The position numbers and the translations under genes are program-made. The notes under the pieces were generated by a model. It saw nothing but the letters and a program-made list of their open reading frames with translations, was not told where the DNA came from and made no database searches. A DNA stretch of 64,000 nt from an uncultured Drancourtella sp. (GTDB lineage Bacteria > Bacillota > Clostridia > Lachnospirales > Lachnospiraceae), in assembly GCA_937880845.1 (NCBI GenBank), contig CALFLL010000024.1, positions 4,582 to 68,581 on the forward strand, given 5' to 3'. Shown here in pieces: positions 26,185-33,882 of the stretch (position 1 is the stretch's first letter; every line of letters begins with the position of its first letter).

Positions 26185-26468
26185 TTGCGATAGAAGTCCG
26201 AAAGGACAGGATTGTTGTTTCCGGTCATGCACAGTACGAAGCATTAGGAAAAGACATTGTGTGTGCCGGAGTTACTGCTTTAGTAACAACATTAATAGAT
26301 TCAATCTCAGAATTGACAAACGATAAAATTCAATACGAAATCATGCCCGGATGGGCTGATATACATTTTAGGAATCTATCAGAAGAATCAAAGCTTCTGG
26401 TCGATTCCTTTTTTCTTGGCGTTTGTAATATCGCCAATGAATTTCCGGATCATGTCCGGATTATGTAA
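26181..26468 (+). CDS. Prp-like cysteine protease (phage homologue of the L27-processing protease)
   Basis: The 95-residue protein has the Prp/YsxB signature: VSGHAQYEALGKDIVCAGVT, with the catalytic His (H16) and Cys (C28) 12 residues apart as in Staphylococcus Prp. It continues into SEESKLLVDSFFLGV, a typical family end. Prp removes the N-terminal LQFFA extension of ribosomal protein L27; phage and host versions also process capsid and scaffold proteins. The next two genes have N-termini with the same kind of motif, so it is probably this phage's prohead protease. Start could also be ATG 26175; AGGAGG lies at 26165-26170. Confidence 0.82.
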   Translation: MIAIEVRKDRIVVSGHAQYEALGKDIVCAGVTALVTTLIDSISELTNDKIQYEIMPGWADIHFRNLSEESKLLVDSFFLGVCNIANEFPDHVRIM

Positions 26469-26474
26469 TACATG

Positions 26475-26601
26475 GCAGGCGTGGAACCATTCAAAGCTAC
26501 GGTTGTGCAGGCGTGGAACACTTGAAAAGCTACGGAATACGGGCAGGCGTGGATTCCCGATAAAAGCTACGGAAGATAGGCGTGAAATCTTTAAATTACG
26601 G
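26475..26601 (+). repeat. Four imperfect 28-30-bp repeats between protease and scaffold genes
   Basis: Copies at 26475-26502, 26507-26535 and 26543-26572 share GCAGGCGTGGA at the start and AAAGCTACGG at the end around a variable centre. A decayed fourth at 26578-26601 ends in TACGG, which is part of the scaffold gene ribosome site. Period is 32-36 bp. There is no coding frame through them. Role unknown: RNA structure, protein-binding array or packaging-related site. Confidence 0.8.
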
Positions 26602-26612
26602 AGGTAGAAACA

Positions 26613-27236
26613 ATGAAGAAAAGATTATTTATGGCGTTACAGATGTTTGCAGATGATCCAACAGGGACAGATTCAGCAGGAACAGATCCAACAGGAAGTC
26701 AGGACCCGGCAGGAGCAGATCTAGCAGGAACAGAACAAAAAAACGAACAGGAAAAGAAGTATACGGATGAAGATGTGAATCGTATCATTGACCGAAAGTT
26801 TGCAGAGTGGGAAAAGAAACAGAGTAAAGCAAAAAGTGAAGCCGAGAAGCTTGCTGGAATGAATGCAGAGCAGAAAGAAAAATATGAAAACGAACAGCTT
26901 AAAAAGCAGGTAGAGGAACTCCTTCGGAAGGACGCGCTCGGAAAGATGGCAACAGTAGCCCGTGGGATGCTCGGAGAAAAGAACATCTCTGTGAGCGATG
27001 ACCTTATTGAAATGCTGATTTCAGACGATGCAGAAAAGACAAAAAGCTCTGTCGATTCCTTTATCAACGCTTTCCAGTCTGAGGTAGAAAAGGCTGTGAA
27101 AGATGCACTGAAAGGAAATCCGCCGAAGAAAACATCGGAACCGGCATCAATCACGAAAGAACAGATTATGAAAGTGAAAGATCCACTGGAACGCCAAAAA
27201 TTAATCGCTGAACACATGGATTTATTCCAGAAATAA
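26613..27236 (+). CDS. Phage scaffold protein (DUF4355-type)
   Basis: The 207-residue protein has a short basic start ending in ALQMFA, a Gly/Thr/Asp-rich linker (DPTGTDSAGTDPTGSQD), and a long charged coiled coil (YTDEDVNRIIDRKFAEWEKK onward). A helical C-terminus that should bind the capsid protein follows. This is the DUF4355 scaffold family. LQMFA followed by DD resembles the Prp cleavage site, so the first 13 residues may be removed during assembly. The start follows ACGGAGGTAGAAACA. It lies directly upstream of the capsid gene. Confidence 0.85.
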   Translation: MKKRLFMALQMFADDPTGTDSAGTDPTGSQDPAGADLAGTEQKNEQEKKYTDEDVNRIIDRKFAEWEKKQSKAKSEAEKLAGMNAEQKEKYENEQLKKQVEELLRKDALGKMATVARGMLGEKNISVSDDLIEMLISDDAEKTKSSVDSFINAFQSEVEKAVKDALKGNPPKKTSEPASITKEQIMKVKDPLERQKLIAEHMDLFQK

Positions 27237-27256
27237 AGAAAGGATGAAAAAAATAC

Positions 27257-28147
27257 ATGAAAAAGAAACATTTTGATTTGCAGTTATTTGCGGCAGAAAC
27301 AGGAGCAAGCCTGTCTACGGATCTTGAACCAGCCATCTCTGTCGATTTTACAAGCAGAATCTCCCAGAACATCAGAGAATTAAGGGATCTGCTCGGTGTT
27401 ACAAATCTGATCCCGATGTCTGCAGGAACAGATATCAAGGTTTACAAATGGACAGTAGAAGAGCTGGCAGCACAGGTAGGCGAAGGAGAAGTAATTACAC
27501 CGACAAAGGTAAAAAGAGCTTTAGATCAGACAATTACGCTTGATCTGGACAAATACAGGAGAGTCACAACAGCAGAAGCGATCCAGAAAGTTGGACGTAC
27601 AATCGCAGTCAACGAGAGTGACGATCAGCTTATCAAAAAAGTGCAGAAATCGGTTAAAACATCCCTTTACACCATGCTTAAAGCAGGTACTGGATCTGCA
27701 AGTGGTGCAAGCTTACAGATTACACTTGCAAACCTCTGGGCAAAGCTTGAAGAATACTATGAGGACGAGGATGTTACTCCAATCTTTTTCATCAACCAGC
27801 AGGACGTGGCAGACTATCTTGGAACAGCACAGATCACAATGCAGACTGCCTTTGGATTTACTTACATCGAAAACTTCCTTGGACTTGGTACAGCGATTGT
27901 TTCTCCACAGGTTACAGCAAAGCAGCCGATTGCGACAGCAAAAGAAAATCTGAGAGGAGCATATGTCCCAATGTCCGGTGATGTAGCCCGTACATTTAAC
28001 CTCACAGCAGACGAAACAGGATTAATCGGTATGACACATTCTACAGCTACTTCTACGGCTACTGTAGACACTCTGATTATGTCTTGTGTCAAATTCTTCC
28101 CGGAATTTGCAGATGGTGTATTCAAGGGGACAATCCAGGGGGAATAA
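27257..28147 (+). CDS. Major capsid protein (HK97 fold)
   Basis: The 296-residue protein begins MKKKHFDLQLFAAETGASLS and continues with VDFTSRISQNIRELRDLLGV and IKVYKWTVEELAAQVGEGEV, typical of the small HK97-fold capsid family next to DUF4355 scaffolds. It forms the icosahedral shell. LQLFA followed by AE is a likely Prp-type cleavage site after residue 12. It is 20 bp downstream of the scaffold gene with an AAAGGATGAAAAAAATAC site. Reading frame and length look intact. Confidence 0.88.
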   Translation: MKKKHFDLQLFAAETGASLSTDLEPAISVDFTSRISQNIRELRDLLGVTNLIPMSAGTDIKVYKWTVEELAAQVGEGEVITPTKVKRALDQTITLDLDKYRRVTTAEAIQKVGRTIAVNESDDQLIKKVQKSVKTSLYTMLKAGTGSASGASLQITLANLWAKLEEYYEDEDVTPIFFINQQDVADYLGTAQITMQTAFGFTYIENFLGLGTAIVSPQVTAKQPIATAKENLRGAYVPMSGDVARTFNLTADETGLIGMTHSTATSTATVDTLIMSCVKFFPEFADGVFKGTIQGE

Positions 28148-28161
28148 TTAGCTCTGACATT

Positions 28162-29418
28162 ATGACATTATTTTCCGGCGGTCAGAGCTTATTAGGTAAG
28201 CGTGTATCTTCGCTTGTTGGAAATGACTTAAAAGTGCTTGCGGATGGATCTGTAGTAGGGACCATCAAGAAAGTAACAGGATATACACAGTTTTCAAGCA
28301 ACAAAGAAGAGCAAAGCGGATATTACTTCCCGTTTAAGCTTACTAAGACCGGAACAACAATGACATTAAAGAAAAATGGGGTTGCAGGAGAAGGAAAAGA
28401 AGATATGCCGTTTGATTCGGAAATCATTCTTCGAGTTGAAGATTATGGGGACAATAAACAATACTTGACGTACACGGTTGCAAATGAAAATCCAAAGTTT
28501 TTTCACATCTCAATACAGCGTGACGGCGATATAGAACCGAATCAAATCTGTGTTAGAATCAACGGCAAATATGCTGTGTGCGTGAAAGCAAATGGTATTA
28601 ATTTATTCTCTACAAGTCTTTCTAAAAATAATAGTAATGCAAATGCAATTATTATTAATTCTAATACTGTTAAAATACAATCTACTGGAAATGCTACAAG
28701 TCCTGGTGCATTTTTTAATTTAGGGCAATATAGTAATTTTGCAGGGAAGAAAATATATATGAAGTTCCAAAAGCTTGAAAAAACCGATGGATATATTCCT
28801 AAAATGAGTTTAAGAAGCACAACAGGAAATTCAACAACCGTTAAAGAAATAGGGTTTGTCTTGAAAGAACAAAGTTGGGCTGAATTATCAATTCCTTCTG
28901 ACGGAGGAGAAGCAGATACGCTAACGCTTGCATTATATGCTCATAACGGTAGTAGTGAAACGAGTACAAGTGTAAGTGCTACGTTTGAAGGAATTATTGT
29001 TTCTTTAAGTAAACAAGACTTTTATAATCCTTTACAACCTCAGTACGATAGGCTTGCACAGATGCAGGCACAGTATAATCAGCCTGCTTTTACACAACAG
29101 CCAAGCCTTAACGGGGAAATTGTAGACAGTATTGACGTTGTACGTGCAAAAAATGTGGATATGTCTGGCAACCCTACATTTTATCCTAAGTCAGACATGA
29201 CAGAAATTTATGCGAAGCAGCTTCAGGCAGACGGCACAAGCCGTATTGTAACATACAAAGCGGTGATGCCGGATAGTGCAAATCAGGAAAACCATTCACA
29301 AAATCTTGAAGCAATGCTTTTACAGTTTAAAAATGATCTATCAACAGAGATTGCAGGATTAAAAGAGATGATTTTGAGCGAGCCTCCTAAAACACAAAGA
29401 GGAGGATCACAAAAATGA
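28162..29418 (+). CDS. Mosaic phage protein: capsid-adjacent N-terminus joined to a late structural C-terminus
   Basis: About 418 residues from ATG 28162; no good ribosome site is seen, so the start is uncertain. The first 95 residues (SLLGKRVSSLVGNDLKVLAD..., GYYFPFKLTKTGTTM) match the small protein that usually follows the capsid gene. A middle part (about 130-290) is AT-rich and beta-sandwich-like, as in tail or receptor-binding proteins. The last 130 residues (NGEIVDSIDVVRAKNVDMSG, then MTEIYAKQLQADGTSRIVTY) match an accessory protein normally encoded after the tail genes. It appears to be an in-frame join made by deletion of the connector and tail genes. It overlaps the next gene by 4 bp. 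Confidence 0.6.
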   Translation: MTLFSGGQSLLGKRVSSLVGNDLKVLADGSVVGTIKKVTGYTQFSSNKEEQSGYYFPFKLTKTGTTMTLKKNGVAGEGKEDMPFDSEIILRVEDYGDNKQYLTYTVANENPKFFHISIQRDGDIEPNQICVRINGKYAVCVKANGINLFSTSLSKNNSNANAIIINSNTVKIQSTGNATSPGAFFNLGQYSNFAGKKIYMKFQKLEKTDGYIPKMSLRSTTGNSTTVKEIGFVLKEQSWAELSIPSDGGEADTLTLALYAHNGSSETSTSVSATFEGIIVSLSKQDFYNPLQPQYDRLAQMQAQYNQPAFTQQPSLNGEIVDSIDVVRAKNVDMSGNPTFYPKSDMTEIYAKQLQADGTSRIVTYKAVMPDSANQENHSQNLEAMLLQFKNDLSTEIAGLKEMILSEPPKTQRGGSQK

Positions 29419-29648
29419 TGAATCCCGTACAATTTATAAAAATGATGCGTGGAGGAAATCCACAGAAAGTCATGATGGATATGATGCGTGAACAGGCAGG
29501 AAATAATCCAGTTATGCGTAACGCAATGCAAATGGCTGAAAAAGGAGATTCGGAAGGAATTGAAAAACTTGCTCGAAACCTATGCAAAGAGCAGGGAATA
29601 GATGCAGATGATATGGTAAAAAAGATTAAATCTCAATTTGGTTTATAA
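29415..29648 (+). CDS. Hypothetical phage accessory protein (77 aa)
   Basis: ATG at 29415 overlaps the stop of the preceding gene (ATGA) and follows AGAGGAGGATCACAAAA. The 77-residue protein is Met-rich and helical (MMNPVQFIKMMRGGNPQKVM...ARNLCKEQGIDADDMVKKIK). It is part of a four-gene cassette that recurs downstream of structural genes in Lachnospiraceae prophages. No catalytic motif and no signal peptide are seen. Function unknown. Confidence 0.7.
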   Translation: MMNPVQFIKMMRGGNPQKVMMDMMREQAGNNPVMRNAMQMAEKGDSEGIEKLARNLCKEQGIDADDMVKKIKSQFGL

Positions 29649-29720
29649 AATCGTACAATTTTAGCAGACAGCCCGGGATGTCTCTAATTGTAAATATATT
29701 GCAAAAGGAGACAAAAATAT

Positions 29721-30470
29721 ATGATGAATTCAGGTATGAGTGCAGCAGATGTAGCTGTGCTTACAGGTAATGCAGGAAATTCCCGTGGCTGTAACGATGG
29801 AGCTTACGGTGGATGGGGATCTGAATGGTTTCTGTGGATTATTGTAATTTTCGCATTGTTTGGCGGATGGGGAAATGGTTTCGGAGGAAATTGCGGCGGA
29901 ACAAATAGTTCGGGATTTCAGGGATTTGCAACTCGTTCAGACATTGACGCAGCTCTTTCTACTCAGGGTATCGAAAGTGGAATTAATGGAATCGGTACTC
30001 AACTCTGTAACGGGTTTGCTGGTGTAAATTCTGCTATTGCAAATTTAGGTTATCAGAACCAGCAGTGTTGCTGCGATCTGAAACAGGCCATTGGTGATGT
30101 GAACTACAATATGGCTGCACAAACGAATATTCTACAGAATACCGTGAACAACAATGGTACAGCTATCCAGCAGGCTCTTAACACAGGATTCCGTGATGTG
30201 ATTGACGCACAGAACGCTGGAACACAGAGAATCGTTGACTTGATTACACAGGACAAGATTCAATCTTTACAGACAGAATTACAGTCCGCACAGCTTCAGT
30301 TAAGTAACGCTGCTCAAACAAACAACATTGTAAATGCACTTCGTCCGACTCCGGTACCGTCTTATCCGGTAATGAGTCCATACACATCTATCATTAACCC
30401 AACAGGTTTTACCTTTGGAACAAGCAATGGATGTGGATGTGGCTATAATGCTTGCGGATGTGGTTGCTAA
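29721..30470 (+). CDS. Gly/Asn/Cys-rich phage accessory protein with one membrane helix
   Basis: The 249-residue protein has one N-terminal hydrophobic segment (EWFLWIIVIFALFGGWG), a Gly-rich turn region, a coiled-coil part with Gln/Asn (QQCCCDLKQAIGDVNYNMAA...), and a cysteine-rich end (NGCGCGYNACGCGC). This architecture is recurrent in phage cassettes of gut Firmicutes. Role is unknown; the cysteine tail could bind metal or form disulfides at the surface. The start ATG follows AAAAGGAGACAAAAATAT. A terminator follows at 30536. Confidence 0.7.
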   Translation: MMNSGMSAADVAVLTGNAGNSRGCNDGAYGGWGSEWFLWIIVIFALFGGWGNGFGGNCGGTNSSGFQGFATRSDIDAALSTQGIESGINGIGTQLCNGFAGVNSAIANLGYQNQQCCCDLKQAIGDVNYNMAAQTNILQNTVNNNGTAIQQALNTGFRDVIDAQNAGTQRIVDLITQDKIQSLQTELQSAQLQLSNAAQTNNIVNALRPTPVPSYPVMSPYTSIINPTGFTFGTSNGCGCGYNACGCGC

Positions 30471-30535
30471 TAGTATCTTCCCTATGGGATGTTCAGCAAT
30501 AAGCTGATGTTACTATAAACATTTTAAGGGATAGA

Positions 30536-30562
30536 TGCTATAAGGGCACTATCCCTTTTTTA
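30536..30562 (+). terminator. Terminator in the accessory cassette
   Basis: AAGGGATAG (30536-30544) pairs with CTATCCCTT (30549-30557) and runs into TTTTTT. It separates the Cys-rich protein gene from the next accessory genes. Confidence 0.8.
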
Positions 30563-30585
30563 ATAATTGGAAAAGGAGAATAGAT

Positions 30586-31005
30586 ATGGCACAGTTTTCA
30601 AGTGTATTTGTTCAGCAAGTATCGGCTGGACAGAACGCATTGCTTTTAGACGATACAGTAAAAAGCAGATGTGTTAATCATCGAGCAGGATCAGGGTTAG
30701 TTTGCCTGACTAACAGCGGTTGTGATTGTAACCCTGCAAGATATAGGATTTTTGCAAAAGCAAACGTAGGAATCCCAACAGGTGGAACAGTTGGTCCTAT
30801 TTCTTTGGGACTTTCGTTGAACGGTGAAGTTTTACAGAGTTCTATTGCAACAGTTACTCCGGCAGCGGTTGGCGAATTCTTCAACGTAGCATTTGAAGAA
30901 ATTGTATGTGCTGGAAAATGTCAGGTAAATGTGGCAGTTACAAACCCAACAGATCAGACAATCGAAGTAGAGAATTTAGTGCTCATTGTTGAGCGTGTAT
31001 GTTAA
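30586..31005 (+). CDS. Hypothetical phage accessory protein (139 aa)
   Basis: The 139-residue protein starts MAQFSSVFVQQVSAGQNALL and looks like a compact beta-rich domain with several cysteines (LVCLTNSGCDCNPARYRIFA, VCAGKCQVNVAVTNP). It has no signal peptide and no known catalytic motif. A beta-sandwich such as those of surface or collagen-tail-like proteins is possible. ATG follows AAAAGGAGAATAGAT. It lies in the recurrent accessory cassette; role unknown. Confidence 0.7.
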   Translation: MAQFSSVFVQQVSAGQNALLLDDTVKSRCVNHRAGSGLVCLTNSGCDCNPARYRIFAKANVGIPTGGTVGPISLGLSLNGEVLQSSIATVTPAAVGEFFNVAFEEIVCAGKCQVNVAVTNPTDQTIEVENLVLIVERVC

Positions 31006-31017
31006 GGAGGTGGGTAT

Positions 31018-31707
31018 ATGCATGAGTATTCAAAGAGAATTGGAGAGCATATTAAGTCCTGCTATTCCGACTTTAATAAAATGAACCGTGAGGAATTGGA
31101 TGAATTGAAAGCCTGGGCTTGCGTAATGAAAGATCTCACAGAATATGACATTAACAAACGTGGAATTGAAGCTATGGATGAAGCAGAACAGGAAGAAAAA
31201 TTCTATGGAAGAATGGGGTATCGTGGACGTGCGGCAAACGGAAGATTTGTTCACCGTTCTGGAAGAGGGCGTTCCGCAGGATATACACCATATCCATATC
31301 TCCATATGATGGAAGATGGTATGGATGATTACGATATGTATGACGATATTCCGTATCCGATGACAGGATACCGTATGGGATATCCGGATAGATATAATGA
31401 CGGAAGAAATAGTTCTGAGCAAAACTATTCTGGAAAATCTGAAAATAGAAGGAATATGGGATATACTCCGGAAAGAAACAGATCACGGTATGGGGATGCG
31501 TACGATCGTTACGATTCATACCGCAGACACTATACCGAAAGCAAAGATCCGGAATCAAAGAAAATGATGGAGCAGTCCATGACGGAAATTTTCGGAGATA
31601 TGGAAAACATGGTAGAAAATATCATGAAATACGCAGATGCAAGTGAAAAGCCTGCTCTGAAACAGAAAATGGTTCAGATGGCACAAAAGGTACAATCTAT
31701 GCAGTAA
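31018..31707 (+). CDS. Tyr/Arg/Met-rich phage accessory protein
   Basis: The 229-residue protein has a helical N-terminus (EYSKRIGEHIKSCYSDFNKM) and a low-complexity centre rich in Tyr, Arg, Gly and Met (GYRGRAANGRFVHRSGRGRS, MDDYDMYDDIPYPM). A helical C-terminus (MMEQSMTEIFGDMENMVENI) follows. The start follows AAGGAGGTGGGTAT, 12 bp after the preceding gene. The centre is probably disordered. It is a conserved member of the cassette but without known function; structural adaptor is one guess. Confidence 0.7.
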   Translation: MHEYSKRIGEHIKSCYSDFNKMNREELDELKAWACVMKDLTEYDINKRGIEAMDEAEQEEKFYGRMGYRGRAANGRFVHRSGRGRSAGYTPYPYLHMMEDGMDDYDMYDDIPYPMTGYRMGYPDRYNDGRNSSEQNYSGKSENRRNMGYTPERNRSRYGDAYDRYDSYRRHYTESKDPESKKMMEQSMTEIFGDMENMVENIMKYADASEKPALKQKMVQMAQKVQSMQ

Positions 31708-31711
31708 AAAA

Positions 31712-31745
31712 TAAAGCCTTGGCAGAAATGCCGGGGCTTTATTTA
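31712..31745 (+). terminator. Terminator after the Tyr/Arg-rich protein gene
   Basis: AAAGCC (31713-31718) pairs with GGCTTT (31735-31740), with an extended inner stem (TGGCA with TGCC), followed by ATTTATT. Confidence 0.65.
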
Positions 31746-31756
31746 TTGGAGGAATT

Positions 31757-32137
31757 ATGAGATTTGTAATGAACGAACTTTTGTGGTCTGTGAGATGGAC
31801 TAGCCCAGATAACCCCATACTGATTGATCGAACAAACAAAAGGACATGTGCTGTTACAGACCCTGATACACAATCAATTTACTTATCAGAAGAATTAACA
31901 GGATCATTTTTAACGACTGTTTTATTGCATGAATTAGGACATGTAATGCTTTACAGTTACGGCTATTTAGATGAGATACATCTTATGTGCAAAAGAAAAT
32001 ACTGGATTGATATGGAAGAATTTATCTGCAATTTAATCGCAGACAGAGCAAAAGAGATATTTGATAGAGCTTATGAAATTGTTGGAGATGAAGCAATACA
32101 TTTTGTTCCAATCTATTTAGAAAGGATGGTGTCGTAG
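31757..32137 (+). CDS. Phage protein with HELGH metallopeptidase-like motif
   Basis: The 126-residue protein carries SFLTTVLLHELGHVMLYSYG, a zincin-type HExxH motif within a hydrophobic helix, and a helical C-terminus with METEEF-like DMEEFICNLIADRAKEIF that may give the third ligand. It is the second small HExxH protein in this prophage. Cleavage activity or substrate is unknown. It precedes the lysis genes. ATG at 31757 follows TGGAGGAATT. Confidence 0.65.
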   Translation: MRFVMNELLWSVRWTSPDNPILIDRTNKRTCAVTDPDTQSIYLSEELTGSFLTTVLLHELGHVMLYSYGYLDEIHLMCKRKYWIDMEEFICNLIADRAKEIFDRAYEIVGDEAIHFVPIYLERMVS

Positions 32138-32193
32138 TGATAAGAGATGCTCCGAAACAAAAATAAAACCAAAAAAGAAAGGAAAGTGAGGAT

Positions 32194-32661
32194 ATGAAAA
32201 AAATGAATTATGCGGAACCGTTTATCGATGGATATAATGCAATAGTAGGGACGATTGTAGCAGTTCTGTCGTATGTTTTTGGAGAACACTGGATTCTTTT
32301 TGCAGCATTTTTATTACTTAATGTAGCAGATTGGATAACAGGATGGATGAAAAGCCGTATGGCTGGAAAAGAAAACTCTGTAAAAGGCTGGAAAGGAGTT
32401 TTAAAGAAAATTGGGTATTGGCTCATGATTATGGTTGCTTTTGGGGCAAGTGCAGTATTTATTGAGATAGGAGAAGCAATCGGAATCGATCTTGGAGTAA
32501 CCACCCTGTTAGGTTGGTTTGTTTTGGCATCTCTGATAATCAATGAAATCAGATCTATTTTAGAAAATTTTGTTGAGGCAGGATATAACGTGCCATCCAT
32601 TTTGGTAAAAGGATTAGAGGTTGCGGATAAAGTAGTAAATCAGGAAGATAAGGAGAAATAA
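32194..32661 (+). CDS. Phage holin (TcdE/Cph1 type)
   Basis: The 155-residue protein has three hydrophobic segments (TIVAVLSYVFGEHWILFAAF, FGASAVFIEIG, TLLGWFVLASLIINEIRSIL) and the AEDWITGWMKSRM-like loop (NVADWITGWMKSRMAGKENS) of the phage_holin_4 family. Holins form membrane holes that release the endolysin. The amidase gene follows after 1 bp. The start follows AAAGGAAAGTGAGGAT. Length is normal. Confidence 0.88.
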   Translation: MKKMNYAEPFIDGYNAIVGTIVAVLSYVFGEHWILFAAFLLLNVADWITGWMKSRMAGKENSVKGWKGVLKKIGYWLMIMVAFGASAVFIEIGEAIGIDLGVTTLLGWFVLASLIINEIRSILENFVEAGYNVPSILVKGLEVADKVVNQEDKEK

Positions 32662-32662
32662 T

Positions 32663-33682
32663 ATGTCAGCATATAATGTACACGCAGGACATTGTCCGCA
32701 GGGACAGGGAGCATCTGGTGCAGTTGGTATTTTAAAAGAATCTGTAGAAGACCGATTGGTAAAAAATGAAGTGATTCGTTTGTTAAGGGAGGAGGGGCAT
32801 ACCGTATATGATTGCACATGTGACGTAGCAACAACACCGGATGGTTGTTTACAGAAGATTGTTGCAAAGTGTAATCAACATAGCGTTGCATTAGATATTT
32901 CAATCCATCTTAACAGCGGAAGAAATGATTATAAAGGAGATAAAAGCACTGGTGGCGTTGAGGTATGGAATTACGACACAAGAACAAAGTCTATCTCCGA
33001 GAGAATTTGCAAAAATATTTCAACAGCATTGAATATTAGAAACAGAGGAACGCAATACAGTAAAAATCTGTATGTTTTAAACAATACTAATTCTCTTGCA
33101 TTGCTTGTAGAATGTTGCTTCGTTGATGACAAAGATGATGCGAATGCATGGGACTATAAGAAATGTGCAAAAGCGATTACAGAAGGAATTTTAAACAAGA
33201 AAATTGGAGGGAATACAATGTCTACACCAAAACAAAATCCGGGAAATCCTTTATATAACGAAAAACGAATCTGGTACAGGGGACATGCTTCAAAGCTTGG
33301 ATGGCTTGATCCGGTTAGAGATGGACAGGTATGTGGAACGGTTGGATTTGATTTACCGTTAGAAGCGATTAAAATTGATGTTACAAAATTAAGAGAATAT
33401 GTATCTAAAAACATCACTGTTGATGTAAAGGCACATATTGAAAATGTCGGATGGAAAGAGTATAAAAACATTACATCAGATACAGTTGTTGGCACAACCG
33501 GTAAGGGACAAAGAATTGAAGCACTTCAAATTTTTGTAAATAACCTTCCGAAAGGGAAATACTTCTTTATCAGAACGCAGATTGAGGATTACGGATGGAC
33601 CGATTGGATTGGTAATGGATATACAACGGGTACAGTAGGAATCCGAAAAGCGATTGAAGCATTACAGATGAAGATAGCATAA
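32663..33682 (+). CDS. Endolysin: N-acetylmuramoyl-L-alanine amidase with three ChW repeats
   Basis: The 339-residue protein has an Amidase_3 domain (about 1-175) with zinc ligands expected in the NVHAGHCP start and the SIHLNSG segment, and the catalytic Glu in LLVECCFVDD. A linker leads to three clostridial hydrophobic W repeats (LGWLDPVRDGQVCGTVG; VGWKEYKNITSDTVVGTTG; YGWTDWIGNGYTTGTVG). The enzyme cleaves peptidoglycan between MurNAc and L-Ala; ChW repeats probably bind the wall. No signal peptide, so it needs the holin encoded just upstream. Likely still functional in a defective prophage. Confidence 0.9.
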   Translation: MSAYNVHAGHCPQGQGASGAVGILKESVEDRLVKNEVIRLLREEGHTVYDCTCDVATTPDGCLQKIVAKCNQHSVALDISIHLNSGRNDYKGDKSTGGVEVWNYDTRTKSISERICKNISTALNIRNRGTQYSKNLYVLNNTNSLALLVECCFVDDKDDANAWDYKKCAKAITEGILNKKIGGNTMSTPKQNPGNPLYNEKRIWYRGHASKLGWLDPVRDGQVCGTVGFDLPLEAIKIDVTKLREYVSKNITVDVKAHIENVGWKEYKNITSDTVVGTTGKGQRIEALQIFVNNLPKGKYFFIRTQIEDYGWTDWIGNGYTTGTVGIRKAIEALQMKIA

Positions 33683-33688
33683 AAAAGA

Positions 33689-33713
33689 CCTCCGGGGAAA
33701 CCTAACCCGGAGG
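33689..33713 (-). terminator. Strong hairpin after the endolysin gene
   Basis: CCTCCGGG (33689-33696) pairs with CCCGGAGG (33706-33713). The T-tract is on the minus strand (complement of AAAAAA at 33681-33686), so it is best as a leftward terminator, though a rightward role with weak T content is possible. Confidence 0.55.
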
Positions 33714-33808
33714 CTGAATATTGTATCATTTTCTATCAATTTAATATGCTTTATTTTAGACACATTTTAAACAAAAATGCTCGCAAATGGCGTAAATACG
33801 TTATATTT

Positions 33809-33826
33809 TTTTAAAGGAAAATTAAA
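33809..33826 (+). repeat. attR, right prophage attachment core
   Basis: Identical to the 18 bp at 16987-17004. Joining the sequence left of attL to that right of attR would put the methyltransferase gene straight before the terminator at 33842. Confidence 0.85.
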
Positions 33827-33841
33827 CAAAAATACAGAGAG

Positions 33842-33882
33842 TAACGGGTGAATCTATAGATATAATTCACCCGTTAGTTTTT
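33842..33882. terminator. Bidirectional terminator, original end of the met operon
   Basis: TAACGGGTGAAT (33842-33853) pairs perfectly with ATTCACCCGTTA (33865-33876), followed by GTTTTTAT. It ends the leftward Bce operon and, before prophage insertion, would have ended the rightward methyltransferase gene. Confidence 0.85.

Larger units (their letters stand above)
16987..33826. mobile_element. Decayed prophage between 18-bp direct repeats
   Basis: The ends are marked by an identical 18-bp sequence at 16987-17004 and 33809-33826. A tyrosine integrase lies just inside the left end, and repressor and divergent early promoters follow. A rightward late block holds terminase, portal, head morphogenesis, protease, scaffold, capsid, accessory proteins, holin and amidase. 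At 16.8 kb it is less than half a usual siphophage. No replication or recombination genes, small terminase, head-tail connectors, tail tube, tape measure or baseplate are present, and the terminase lacks its N-terminus. It should be unable to form particles alone. A capsid-forming satellite is a less likely reading because the terminase is broken. Confidence 0.88.

Noticed and set aside
16987..33826. Capsid-forming phage satellite (cf-PICI-like) as an explanation for a tail-less element
   Set aside because: The terminase lacks its Walker A region, and gene fragments and a mosaic ORF point to decay. Satellite hallmarks such as a primase/replicon and intact packaging genes were not found.
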